Shown here piece after piece: positions 28,901-38,072 of a DNA stretch of 64,000 nt (its first letter is position 1; the number at the start of each line of letters is the position of its first letter). A program made the position numbers and the translations under genes. This DNA is from Rhizopus arrhizus (taxonomy: Eukaryota; Mucoromycota; Mucoromycetes; Mucorales; Rhizopodaceae), in the NCBI GenBank assembly GCA_024220505.1, contig JAKZZE010000001.1, positions 2,418,001 to 2,482,000 of the forward strand. Reading direction: 5' to 3'. The notes beneath the pieces are model-generated. The model was not told the origin of the DNA. It ran no database searches and saw only the letters and a program-made list of their open reading frames with translations.

Positions 28901-29519
28901 CGAGGGTCTTCCTGATGACTGTCTCTTGTCTCTGCTGTCTTCCTCTGTCTCTTCTTCACTATTGACACAGCTCCGTAAGCGGCAAATCGTACTCGACTAC
29001 CCTTCGGATGCCCCTCATTCGACTTCTCGTCTTGCTTCTTGGCTGCGAAGGTATCGTCAAGATCAATTTCAAAGCTTCCTACAGTCCACCCCCCAGGTTC
29101 TGATCCGCGCTTGTCGTCCTGTTCTTCGGGTGGATCCCATCCTCTACTTGCCTGCCTCCCGTGCTGACCGGTCTCGTCTCATCAGATGGCGCATGGGTTG
29201 GATCCCAGGCAAGCCTGCTCCCTGTTCTTGTGGTCTTGGCGATACTTCTCGCTCGCACCTTATGGTCTGTACCTTGGTTCCTTCTGCTCTCTGGTGCTGC
29301 TTGCCTGTTCCGCCGCCTGACTATGTGGGTCACCACATAGATTATGTCTTGAACTTGCTTCCTGTCTCTGCTTCTGCTCGGTGTCCGCCTTTCTGGTCCG
29401 CTCTTTGTCAGATCCTCTGTCACTTTGACAAGATCTGTCATCCTGACATCGAGTACAACTCGTCTTCTCTGCCAGGTCAAGTCTGGATTGACAAGTCCGC
29501 TGCTGCTACTACTCCCTAA
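25950..29519 (+). CDS. LINE copy 2 ORF2: APE endonuclease and reverse transcriptase
   Basis: 1189 residues, all catalytic motifs present (ITETWL, GDLNARLG, SDHKLL, FLDIKSAYD, YADD, CSCGLGDTSRSHLMVC). Compared with copy 1, differences cluster after the YADD motif: NAPTATSSRFVSMSLYGQD, FEGLPDD, and PSALWCCLPVPPPDYVGHH near the C-terminus. The endonuclease and most of RT are nearly unchanged. The gene has no stop or frameshift. Confidence 0.93.
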   Translation: MMSSNTCHYSASLVSSSGMVPDQSTPSSPLVSLGSHGSHGPSSHLSSSSSSIPLTIGLWNANGLQESTAEDLLRHCQSFSLVFITETWLLPPHRIRTSWTQFNLYGSPVINSYRGSQGVSALVSPRCPMAVVQFPVHTKYALGLRLGRSLRLICLYLPPSLSNDEVSSVLVSLPLTDDTIICGDLNARLGALTGDSVANARGSVLLRWCEEHALSVLNSTLAPGVPTFLSFRGGQVKQSMIDYFLTNMTSVLRSPRIQVYSDLSLGSDHKLLSLSFDYAVPDGYPSQPVLSSASSSARRLWNLSRLKEPDVCSLYVATFQSLVSPLVDQLKALKSSPPSAAPPIDALNDTLNEAIYSALDKSVGSRSSRPSQWKPFWNAHLQELADVREHHYRKWRRAIGIDKALWWDRHQVAQARFRSALKSAKRLSWRAFCDSLARGELARAMSKVKVIRNRRRQQVGFTHPDGPAAGANAMRQHLASVYSGDGLPSRRPDPLPSVSGMVPFDLDSQDPGMPSFSADSVGSLMRRLPLRKAPGPDHLRTEMLLPIKSVLAPLLSLLFSICYQWSYTPSLWRQAQVVPIHKKGDPTSPGNYRPISLTSIVRKLFEMCLFPFVEDVSPPLDVVQGGFRHQRSALDQALCLHDLMHSYRRRHNHYPVVAFLDIKSAYDTVDRRIIWQSMLASSAPLSLVSLLANMFDDVSVSVLLQNNVSDPFVPSTGVLQGSVLSPHLYSIYVNTLPALLRSAASATTTSVLSVSPSGPPGPGALVSDGLPFGPLVGTAALSSSSLSPTPINSLLYADDVALVGSASEVRHMLDLAQIHSLTLGYKWSPPKCAVLNAPTATSSRFVSMSLYGQDLPTTEEFTYLGVPFDGKGISVSAMIKHRSSSTLAAMAQLHSMGLNRQGFTLLLSSRLFAAFIRPKLEYGLAIARLTRKDGEELNRAQDRCLRMLVGGHRTASTVVLRHITNLPSMTFRADTLVLKFCLRFEGLPDDCLLSLLSSSVSSSLLTQLRKRQIVLDYPSDAPHSTSRLASWLRRYRQDQFQSFLQSTPQVLIRACRPVLRVDPILYLPASRADRSRLIRWRMGWIPGKPAPCSCGLGDTSRSHLMVCTLVPSALWCCLPVPPPDYVGHHIDYVLNLLPVSASARCPPFWSALCQILCHFDKICHPDIEYNSSSLPGQVWIDKSAAATTP

Positions 29520-29787
29520 TGACAAGCGCTCTGATCCACCCTCTGGCTTCTACCTCCCACTGCCAAACCATTTTAGTGCACGATGCGGAGGAGACCATGG
29601 TGTTGACGAGTTGCTCAGTAGTTAGCGCTTCCATTGGCCTTTTCTCTTTCCTTTTTTTCGCTCTTGTGTGCTCTGCGAGTGTTTTTTGTTTCTTGTCTTT
29701 TCTTTTTGTACTTGAGTATGACTATCATGATATTTATCGCTTGTCAATATACTCCTTATATATATTAATAAAAAAAAAATTTTCGTC

Positions 29788-29801
29788 TAAACTAAGAACG
29801 C
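29788..29801 (+). repeat. 14-bp tRNA-Gly target duplication after LINE copy 2
   Basis: TAAACTAAGAACGC, followed directly by LINE copy 3. Confidence 0.92.
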
Positions 29802-29996
29802 ACTTTTCTTTCGCTTTTGGTTAAAAAGGTAAATTCAACTCTTTTTTGGAAAGCCGATATCTCTGTCAAATCTATCCATCCATCAACAATTTTTACATCA
29901 ATCGACTCCTTTTGATCTATACTTTTATTTGGTTCAAATCTTATTCTGCTACCTTCAATACTTGTTGCTTAATCGTTGCTCAAAGTTTGCATCCAA

Positions 29997-30983
29997 ATGT
30001 CAACAACAAGAAATACTAGAGGATCCAAAATCCTGAATGCCGCCGCCGGACCCAATTCGTCCGACCTCGAAGTCACAGTGCAAAATCTCAGTCACGCACT
30101 TCAAGAGGTAACGACTAGACTCTCAGCCTTAGAACAGCTTAAGTTGGAATTGGAGACTTTGAGAGGTGAGAATGCTCGCCTCGTACAAACCAATGAATCT
30201 CAAGCCAATGAGATTGCTTCTCTGCGTGCTCAGTTAGCCGCACAAACCGCCGGGGTCCCTACAAGCACCCCAAGTTCAAATACCGCTCTTTCTTCTGCTG
30301 CTGCTCCTGCTGGTGCTAAACAGTCCGTTTCTTCGCCCTCCTTGGGTACTGCTGCCTCGTCTTGGGCTACTGTTGTTTCTCGTTCTGCAAAGAACAAACT
30401 CCGTCGCCGTGCCGCTGCTGCTCGTGGTTTCCAGCCTGTGTCTGGTGAGCAAGGTTTTGACTATGTCTACATACCTAGATCTCGCAAAATGACATATACC
30501 GAAGCTCGTCGTCGTCTTGGTCGTCTGGGTGTTGACACCTGGCGGGTGCTAGATGTTTCGTTCCCCGCGCACTCCGTTGTTGGCCTACTTGTACACCTCC
30601 AGTACAAGCCTGCTCTCGTCTCATTGCTTGAAAAAGCAAAGATCAAGATCCTCGATCAGTTCGACCCTTTGGATCCTGACAACGTTGCTGACCCTGCTTT
30701 CTCTTCCGCGTCTCTGGAGGTACGTCAAGAAAAGATGGCGCACATTTCTAATGAGCGTTGCCTTCGTACCCTTGAGCGCTTGCGCTATCCTGTTGCTGTT
30801 GCTGTCTCGCGCTTCTTTTTGGCTAATGCCATGGTGTCTGACGAGGCTGTCTCTGATGTCTTGTCTGCCAAGCAAGATCGTCCCTCCTTCCCTCGTCATC
30901 CTGATCAACCCGACGACGACATGGTTCTTGATGACTATGAGCATCACCGTCCGGCCTCTCGTTCCAGCTTTGGATCATTATAA
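29997..30983 (+). CDS. LINE copy 3 ORF1 protein (divergent)
   Basis: 328 residues from the ATG at 29997, of the same overall plan. The second half differs clearly from copies 1 and 2 (VDTWRVLDVSFPAHSV; KIKILDQFDPLDPDNVADP; RFFLANAMVSDEAVSDV), with many silent changes too, while the last residues up to the TAATG junction return to near identity. This patchiness suggests recombination or gene conversion, or a chimeric template. Confidence 0.88.
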   Translation: MSTTRNTRGSKILNAAAGPNSSDLEVTVQNLSHALQEVTTRLSALEQLKLELETLRGENARLVQTNESQANEIASLRAQLAAQTAGVPTSTPSSNTALSSAAAPAGAKQSVSSPSLGTAASSWATVVSRSAKNKLRRRAAAARGFQPVSGEQGFDYVYIPRSRKMTYTEARRRLGRLGVDTWRVLDVSFPAHSVVGLLVHLQYKPALVSLLEKAKIKILDQFDPLDPDNVADPAFSSASLEVRQEKMAHISNERCLRTLERLRYPVAVAVSRFFLANAMVSDEAVSDVLSAKQDRPSFPRHPDQPDDDMVLDDYEHHRPASRSSFGSL

Positions 30984-33900
30984 TGATGAGTAGTAATACT
31001 TGTCATTATAATGTATCCTCGGTCTCTACATCTGGTATGGTCCCAGATCCGTCAACTCCTTCCTCTCCTTTGGTTTCTCATGGCTCCCATGGTCCGTCCT
31101 CTCCTTTACCACCATCAACTTCTTCTATTCCGCTCACTATCGGCTTGTGGAATGCCAATGGGCTTCAAGAATCCACAGCCGAAGATCTTCTTCGTCACTG
31201 CCAGTCGTTCTCTCTGGTGTTTATCACTGAAACCTGGTTGCTTCCGCCTCACAGGATCCGTACCTCTTGGACCCAGTTCAACTTGTATGGCTCTCTTGTG
31301 ATCAACAGCTATCGTGGCTCTCAAGGTGTCTCTGCTCTGGTGTCTCCTCGGTGTCCGATGGCTGTGGTACAGTTCCCGGTTCATACCAAGTATGCTCTGG
31401 GTCTGCGGTTGGGTCGCTCCTTGCGCCTCATCTGCCTGTATTTGCCCCCTTCCTTGTCCAACGACGAGGTCTCTTCTGTGTTGGTTTCGTTGCCCTTGAC
31501 AGACGACACGATCATCTGTGGTGATCTGAACGCGCGTCTTGGTGCACTAACGGGTGATTCCGTTGCTAATGCTCGAGGTTCGGTGCTGCTTCGCTGGTGT
31601 GAAGAACATGGTCTCTCTGTTCTGAACTCGACTCTCGCTCCTGGGGTGCCTACCTTCTTGTCCTTTCGTGGTGGTCAAGTCAAGCAAAGTATGATCGACT
31701 ACTTCTTGACCAACATGACCTCTGTCCTTTGGTCCCCTCGGATGCAAGTCTACAGTGATCTCTCTCTTGGCTCTGACCACAAACTGTTGTCCTTGTCCTT
31801 TGACTATGCAGTCCCTGACGGTTATCCATCGCAGCCCGTTCTCTCTTCTTCTGCCCGTCGGCTATGGAACCTCTCTCGGTTGAAGGAACCCGATGTCTGT
31901 AGTCTGTACGTGGCCACATTCCAGTCCTTGGTCTCTCCATTGGTTGATCAGCTCAAAGCTCTGAAGTCAAGTCCTCCTTCTGCTGCTCCGCCTATAGACG
32001 CTCTCAATGACACTTTGAATGAGGCGATCTATAGTGCACTCGACAAGTCGGTTGGCTCTCGCTCTTCTCGACCTTCCCAATGGAAGCCATTCTGGAATGC
32101 GCACTTGCAAGAACTCGCCGATGTTCGTGAACACCACTACCGCAAGTGGCGTCGTGCTATTGGCATCGACAAGGCCTTGTGGTGGGATCGACATCAGGCT
32201 GCTCAAGCCCGGTTCCGCTCTGCTCTCAAGTCTGCCAAGCGTCTCTCTTGGCGTGCTTTCTGTGACTCTCTGGCCCGTGGCGAACTTGCTCGTGCGATGT
32301 CGAAGGTGAAGGTGATTCGGAACCGACGACGTCAACAGGTTGGGTTTACTCATCCTGACGGCCCTGCTGCAGGTGCGAACGCGATGCGTCAACACCTTGC
32401 CTCGGTCTACTCTGGTGACGGTCTTCCGTCAAGGCGTCCTGACCCTCTGCCCTCTGTCTCTGGTATGGTGCCTTTTGACCTCGATAGTCAAGACCCTGGT
32501 ATGCCCTCGTTCTCTACTGACAGTGTGGGTTCACTGATGCGACGTCTCCCTCTGCGTAAGGCTCCTGGTCCTGACCACTTGCGTACGGAGATGCTCCTCC
32601 CCATCAAGTCTGTTCTGGCCCCACTGCTCTCTTTGCTTTTCAGTATCTGCTACCAGTGGTCGTATACCCCTTCTCTCTGGCGTCAAGCACAGGTGGTCCC
32701 CATCCACAAAAAGGGTGATCCTACCTCGCCAGGGAACTATCGTCCAATCTCCTTGACCTCCATCGTCCGCAAGCTCTTTGAGATGTGTCTCTTTCCCTTT
32801 GTTGAAGATGTCTCTCCTCCGCTCGATGTAGTTCAAGGTGGTTTCCGTCACCAGCGTAGTGCATTGGATCAAGCTCTCTGTCTCCATGATCTGATGCACT
32901 CTTACCGACGCCGACACAATCATTATCCTGTGGTCGCTTTCCTGGACATCAAGTCAGCCTATGATACAGTCGATCGTCGTATCATATGGCAATCGATGCT
33001 CGCCTCTTCTGCTCCTCTGTCCTTGGTGTCCTTGTTGGCCAACATGTTTGATGATGTCTCGGTGTCTGTGTTGTTGCAGAACAATGTCTCTGATCCGTTT
33101 GTGCCGAGTACAGGTGTCCTTCAGGGCTCTGTCTTGAGTCCTCACCTGTACTCTATCTACGTCAACACATTGCCAGCTCTGCTTCGTTCTGCTGCTTCTG
33201 CAACAACCACCTCGGTGTTATCGGTGTCTCCTTCTGGTCCTTCTGGTCCTGGTGCTCTGGTCGCTGATGGTGTTCCCTTTGGTCCTTTGGTTGGTACTGC
33301 TGCTTTGTCTTCCTCGTCTCAGTCGCCCACACCCATCAACAGTCTGTTGTATGCGGATGATGTGGCGCTGGTTGGGTCTGCTAGCGAAGTTCGGCATATG
33401 CTGGACCTAGCGCAGATCCACTCCTTGACTCTTGGTTACAAGTGGAGTCCACCAAAGTGTGCCGTCCTTAATGCACCTACTGCCACCTCAAGTCGGTATG
33501 TTCGAATGTCATTATATGATCAAGACCTTCCCTCTGTTGAGGAGTTTACTTATCTTGGTGTGCCCTTTGATGGTAAGGGTATTTCTGTCTCTGCTCTGAT
33601 AAAGCATCGCGCTTCTGGTACTTTTGCTGCCATGGCTCAGCTCCATTCGATGGGACTCAACCGTCAAGGCTTTACTCTGCTGCTCTCTTCTCGTCTGTTC
33701 GCTGCGTTCATACGTCCTAAGCTTGAGTATGGCCTAGCCATTGCTCAACTTACAAGAAAGGACTATGACGAACTCAATCGCGCGCAAGACCGATGTCTAA
33801 GGATGCTTGTCGGTGGTCATCGAACTGCTTCAACTGTGGTGCTTCGGCACATAACGAACCTACCATCGATGACATTTCGAGCTGATACCTTGGTTCTCAA

Positions 33901-34534
33901 GTTTTGTCTTCGCTTCAATGGCCTTCCTGACGACTGCCTCTTGTCTCTGCTGTCTTCTTCTGTTTCGTCGTCATTGCTGACACAGCTCCGTAAGCGGCAA
34001 ATTGTTCTTGATTACCCTTCGGATGCTCCTCTCTCTTCTTCTCGTCTTGCTTCTTGGTTGCGAAGGTATCGTCAAGACCAGTTTCAAAGCTTCTTACAGT
34101 CCACCCCCCAGGTTCTCATCCGCGCTTGTCGTCCTGTTCTTCGGGTGGATCCCATCCTGTACTTGCCTGCCTCCCGTGCTGACCGGTCTCGTCTTGTTAG
34201 ATGGCGCATGGGTTGGATCCCAGGCAAGCCTGCTCCCTGTTCCTGTGGTCTTGGCGATACTTCTCGTTCTCACCTCATGGTCTGTACCTTGGTTCCTTTT
34301 GCTCTTTGGTGCTGTCTACCTGTACCGCCGACTGGTTATGTGGGTCACCACATAGACTATGTCTTGAACTTGCTTCCTGTCTCTGCTTCTGCTCGGTGTC
34401 CGCCTTTCTGGTCCGCTCTTTGTCAGATCCTCTGTCACTTTGACAAGATCTGTCATCCTGACATCGAGTACAACTCGTCTTCTCTGCCAGGTCAAGTCTG
34501 GATTGACAAGTCCTCTGCTGCTACTACTCCCTAA
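30983..34534 (+). CDS. LINE copy 3 ORF2: APE endonuclease and reverse transcriptase
   Basis: 1183 residues. The six-residue deficit lies in Ser-rich N-terminal and linker runs (LVSHGSHGP; VLSSSARRL). All endonuclease and RT residues are kept. Between about residues 825 and 1010 the sequence differs from copy 1 (ALIKHRASGTFAAMAQ, IAQLTRKDYDELNRAQ), but the C-terminal end (PFALWCCLPVPPTGYVGHH) matches copy 1 rather than copy 2. Confidence 0.93.
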   Translation: MMSSNTCHYNVSSVSTSGMVPDPSTPSSPLVSHGSHGPSSPLPPSTSSIPLTIGLWNANGLQESTAEDLLRHCQSFSLVFITETWLLPPHRIRTSWTQFNLYGSLVINSYRGSQGVSALVSPRCPMAVVQFPVHTKYALGLRLGRSLRLICLYLPPSLSNDEVSSVLVSLPLTDDTIICGDLNARLGALTGDSVANARGSVLLRWCEEHGLSVLNSTLAPGVPTFLSFRGGQVKQSMIDYFLTNMTSVLWSPRMQVYSDLSLGSDHKLLSLSFDYAVPDGYPSQPVLSSSARRLWNLSRLKEPDVCSLYVATFQSLVSPLVDQLKALKSSPPSAAPPIDALNDTLNEAIYSALDKSVGSRSSRPSQWKPFWNAHLQELADVREHHYRKWRRAIGIDKALWWDRHQAAQARFRSALKSAKRLSWRAFCDSLARGELARAMSKVKVIRNRRRQQVGFTHPDGPAAGANAMRQHLASVYSGDGLPSRRPDPLPSVSGMVPFDLDSQDPGMPSFSTDSVGSLMRRLPLRKAPGPDHLRTEMLLPIKSVLAPLLSLLFSICYQWSYTPSLWRQAQVVPIHKKGDPTSPGNYRPISLTSIVRKLFEMCLFPFVEDVSPPLDVVQGGFRHQRSALDQALCLHDLMHSYRRRHNHYPVVAFLDIKSAYDTVDRRIIWQSMLASSAPLSLVSLLANMFDDVSVSVLLQNNVSDPFVPSTGVLQGSVLSPHLYSIYVNTLPALLRSAASATTTSVLSVSPSGPSGPGALVADGVPFGPLVGTAALSSSSQSPTPINSLLYADDVALVGSASEVRHMLDLAQIHSLTLGYKWSPPKCAVLNAPTATSSRYVRMSLYDQDLPSVEEFTYLGVPFDGKGISVSALIKHRASGTFAAMAQLHSMGLNRQGFTLLLSSRLFAAFIRPKLEYGLAIAQLTRKDYDELNRAQDRCLRMLVGGHRTASTVVLRHITNLPSMTFRADTLVLKFCLRFNGLPDDCLLSLLSSSVSSSLLTQLRKRQIVLDYPSDAPLSSSRLASWLRRYRQDQFQSFLQSTPQVLIRACRPVLRVDPILYLPASRADRSRLVRWRMGWIPGKPAPCSCGLGDTSRSHLMVCTLVPFALWCCLPVPPTGYVGHHIDYVLNLLPVSASARCPPFWSALCQILCHFDKICHPDIEYNSSSLPGQVWIDKSSAATTP

Positions 34535-34801
34535 TGACAAGCGCTCTGATCCACCCTCTGGCTTCTACCTCCCACTGCCAAACCATTTTAGTGCACGATG
34601 CGGAGGAGACCATGGTGTTGACGAGTTGCTCAGTAGTTAGCGTCTCCATTGGCCTTTTCTCTTTCCTTTTTTTTCGCTCTTGTGTGCTCTGCGAGTGTTT
34701 TTTTGTTTCTTGTCTTTTCTCTTTTGTTTCTTGAGTATGACTATCATGATATTTATCGCTTGTCAATATACTCCTTATATATTAATAAAAAAATCTTCGT
34801 C

Positions 34802-34815
34802 TAAACTAAGAACGC
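34802..34815 (+). repeat. 14-bp tRNA-Gly target duplication, distal end of the array
   Basis: TAAACTAAGAACGC. What follows (AGGTATGTGG...) should be the original 5' flank of the tRNA-Gly gene before any insertion. Confidence 0.9.
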
Positions 34816-35544
34816 AGGTATGTGGATTGATACTCTCCGAGGTGATTATGATTGTAAACTCGATTTGTGTGGCCAGAAGAAATTTCCTTTTCTGTTTGGT
34901 TCCTCGAGTTAAATCTATCCTTTTTTGATGTAGTAACACTTGTCTTAAAGAGGTGAAGCTTTTGGTCTTTTTCCTTTTTGGTCTAGCTCAACTTGGTCAC
35001 GGCCGAATGGAATGAGTAAGTCAATGTGAAAGAAATTCAAGATTAGAAAAAATGAAAGATGTCTGTTGGTGGCCTGGGTGTCGGTAGCGAGTCGATGACG
35101 TGAGAAGGAAATCTGGGTTTGATTTCGGTGTTGTCTCGGCGGAGCTTCAGCAGCATTGATCATTGTCCAAAGCTTAAATCATCTTTCCTTTGATTTACCA
35201 TTTTTATTCTAGTATTCCTCTGATCGTGTTTGACGCTATTTTAGTTACTTGATTTAACTTTTGATCTAAATTAGTTTACCTTCTTAATTTTTTTTAATTG
35301 CATCATTCCTTCCACTTGTGTAAAGAATTGATATCAGGATAACCCTTAGTTTAACTTCGAAAAGATATAAATATTGTTATAAAGTGAATCAATAAACAAC
35401 ATCGTAATCGAATTCTTTCTTCCGGATAATATTGTCTTGGTTTAAAGACAAGGTTTTATTGTTACTGTTTACCTATTGGATTCGTGTTTTCTTTTCTATT
35501 AAAGAACATTTCAGTCTATTATTCGCAAGTCCTTCAAAACAACT
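34816..35544. other. Gene-free AT-rich region, probable original 5' flank of tRNA-Gly
   Basis: No coding region, repeat pair or RNA gene could be supported. A 72-codon frame at 34945-35163 (minus) has low-complexity composition and no recognisable motif. The final five bases CAACT are the target duplication of element D. Confidence 0.45.
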
Positions 35545-35969
35545 TGTTTTGCCAAGTATTAAAATAAGAGACAAAAACTAAAAAAAGACAATAGTTGTGA
35601 AACTAAAGATTATATGTTGCTTTATTAATAAAAACATTTGAGGCTATTTATACTTTTTGGATGTCTGGATCTTTACCGCTATTTCAATTGATCGGTTAAA
35701 AGAATAATGTGGGAAGGATGGGAAGATAAAGGAAAGATAGTAGATAATCAATAGCCGCTGTCTTCTTGACGAATCAAGGGACAATGAAGTAGATAAATTA
35801 TTGATCTAACGATAATTATCGAATAAGGTTGGATTGAACTGCCGTTGTTATAATCAGGTTCCGATATAGTCGTGGGAACGCCGATAGGGACAACAGGGCA
35901 GAGTTGGCTATTGCGGAGATCTCTCGTTTATCCATGAATGTTCACTTTACTAGTTGTGTGGATACAACA
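35545..35969 (-). repeat. 3' LTR of element D
   Basis: 425 bp, TGTTTTGCCAAG...GGATACAACA on the plus strand. It appears identical to 47406-47830. The last bases resemble the LTR end of element C (GATACATCA). Confidence 0.92.
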
Positions 35970-36196
35970 TTGCCCCCTTCTAGTTTGAAGCAAACGGTAA
36001 AAAGGAAAAGTGAAGATTCAAAAATGAGCAAAGGTCATACACAATAAGTGCGGTAATGATCATAGGGTAGATAAATAGACATAGTATAATTGAGAATAGA
36101 TCGTAGTAGTAAGTTTGTCATAAAAACCTGATAGTAAAAAAACCTTCTTTAGGAAAAATTGTCTTAGGGAAAAAGACGGTCAACTACTTAGACAAT
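35970..36196 (-). other. Element D 3' untranslated region with polypurine tract
   Basis: The minus strand reads AGAAGGGGGCAA next to the LTR, a clear polypurine tract almost the same as in element C. The remaining sequence between stop and PPT shows nothing recognisable. Confidence 0.6.
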
Positions 36197-37814
36197 TTAA
36201 CGTCTTGATCTCTTGCTTCTACTGTAATGATCACGAGTAGGAACGGTACGTTTAGGTAGTCTTGCTTTCTTTGAGACAGCAGTATTGTTACCTGCTTGAC
36301 GACGAGCCCAATATGTTTCAATTGAAGATCGATCATCGAAGCTAGAAGTAGGTTCCCAAGTGTAATCTGTAGGATCATCGTATCCTTTCCAATGAACAAG
36401 ATACTGGTAATTACCTGGAGTTCCTTTGTGTTGTATAATTGCTTGAATCTCATAATGTTGGCCATCGATTGATTCTGCACTTTTATTACTGGGTAATGCA
36501 ATAAGTTTTAAGTGTGAAGTGGGTACATCTCTTGATAAGAGGTTATTTTGTTTATCAACTAATATGTAACTGCCATTAGTTGTCATTCCACTTATGTAAA
36601 AAGGTCCTTCATAATGCGGATCAGTTTTGTTTTCCTTGTTCACATTTTTAATCATGACTTCACTATGGAGTGGAAACGGTGTATGAACGATTTTGTTTGT
36701 TTTCATAAAATATGCATTGTCTACATCCTGAGTTTCCTTAATGCGTTTAGCCAGAGCAGGGATAACAACTTCGGTAGCATATTTAAGTCTGTTTTCTATT
36801 GCTTTAGAATCTACAGCATCACTTCTAAGAGTGGGTTTAATATGAGAATAATCTTTCATATCATTTGGTACTTTATTGAAGATTACTGTGTATGGTCTAC
36901 TCTTATGAAGTCTGGAATATTTCAGATTCATAGCATATTGGGTTGCAGGTACATATAGATCCCAATCTTCTTTTCTTCCTTGTAACTGTTTAACGATAGT
37001 CTTTTTAGCAATTCCTACAAATGCTTCATTGACTGAGTTACCAAGGGGATTAAAAGGGTTAGACACTCTCTTATCGATACCACTGTTATTAATAAGTTCA
37101 GTAACGATGGTAGCAGTAAACTCTTTTCCGTTATCACTAGCGATGACCTTAGGCCAGCCGAATGTACAGAAGATATCAACAAGCTGTTTGGCAATAGTAA
37201 GAGCTTGTTTATCAGGAATGGCTTTCAAGATAGTAAAGCGAGAAAATAAATCAACCATGACAAGAAGGAAATTATTTCCGCTCGTAGATGTTATATTAAA
37301 AGTGCCGAGGTCCATAACCCAATGATCTAGAGGTCCGTCAGGTAGGATACTTCTAGGGGGATGATAACCTGTTTTGGCAATGTTAAACATTTTGCATTCA
37401 TGACACTTGGATATGACATCCTGAATATCTTGACGTAAATTAGTCCAGTGGAGATTATCACCATGAATGGTTTGTTCTATGGCTTTAATTCCGTAATGAC
37501 CTAATAAGTGAGCCTTCAATATTATATCTTTTCTTTCCTCAGGAGGAGGTGTGATATAATCTTCATATTGCAAAGCGCGATGCAATAAGGGTTTTGATGA
37601 TGATGATGATGTTGCAGAAGTGACTGCATATGTTTGTGTTTCATAACTTTTAGATTTTTCTTTAAAAGTTGGTTTTCTTTTTTCTTTTTCTTTACCACGG
37701 ATATTGTAGATGGCAACATTGTTGACATTGTTACCCCCCTCCAGTTTATTGTCATCTGGGAATAAACGACTAAGTGCGTCTGGGATAATATTCTTAATGC
37801 CAGGACAATGAACA
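36197..37814 (-). CDS. Element D pol, C-terminal part (end of RNase H, integrase, chromodomain)
   Basis: This is the second half of the D polyprotein, open from the E insertion point to the stop at 36197. It starts in the end of RNase H (VHCPGIKN, DALSRLFPDD), passes a Ser/Lys-rich linker and enters integrase: HHCC region (AHLLGHYGIKAIEQ ... CHECKMFN), then D in VMDLGTF, D in ASDNGKEF and E in GNSVNEAFVG. The usual G-x-x-E-R motif is replaced by GNSxNE, as in element C. A chromodomain follows (YLVHWKGYDDPTDYTWEP). An apparent start at 37585 is only an internal TTG. Together with 43891-47330 it makes 1685 residues with no break. Confidence 0.88.
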
Positions 37815-37819
37815 ATATC

Positions 37820-38029
37820 TGTCGTGTTTGGTCATTAATGATGTCTTTATTTATTATTTTATGATTGATCTCAGTCAAGCCTACGTCAGACTATATAATT
37901 AATAGTCAGACAATATAATCCAGGGTTCATTCTAAATTATTAGTTCCCCTCCTTTTTCTTACTTAATAAATAGTAGTTGTTAGCTATTGACTTCTTACTG
38001 TTTTCATATTATAAGTACCAAATATCTCA
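37820..38029 (+). repeat. 5' LTR of element E
   Basis: 210 bp, TGTCGTGTTTGG...AAATATCTCA. The sequence just inside is TTTTTTTCAATAAGCC. It has a T run as in the other elements but lacks the GAATTC that they share, and it has no TGG primer site. Confidence 0.92.
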
Positions 38030-38072
38030 TTTTTTTCAATAAGCCACTCCAACTACTACCACCACTACAAAC

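Larger units (their letters stand above)
24770..29787 (+). mobile_element. LINE copy 2
   Basis: About 5.0 kb. It begins TTTTTCTTTCGC directly after the 14-bp repeat and ends in a longer A run plus TTTTCGTC. Same organisation as copy 1, with both ORFs open. The 3' half of ORF2 differs from copies 1 and 3 in blocks. Confidence 0.92.
29802..34801 (+). mobile_element. LINE copy 3
   Basis: 5000 bp, farthest from the tRNA and so, if every insertion occurs at the tRNA, the oldest of the array. It starts ACTTTTCTTTCGC and ends AATAAAAAAATCTTCGTC. ORF1 is the most divergent of the three, yet both ORFs are open. Confidence 0.92.

Noticed and set aside
34945..35163. 72-codon ORF on the minus strand
   Set aside because: No recognisable motif, no homologous frame elsewhere in the window and unremarkable context. 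It is likely chance.
37522..37878. 118-codon ORF (minus) covering the E LTR and element D linker
   Set aside because: It starts inside the E LTR and runs in a different frame from the D polyprotein, whose own frame is open through the same stretch.
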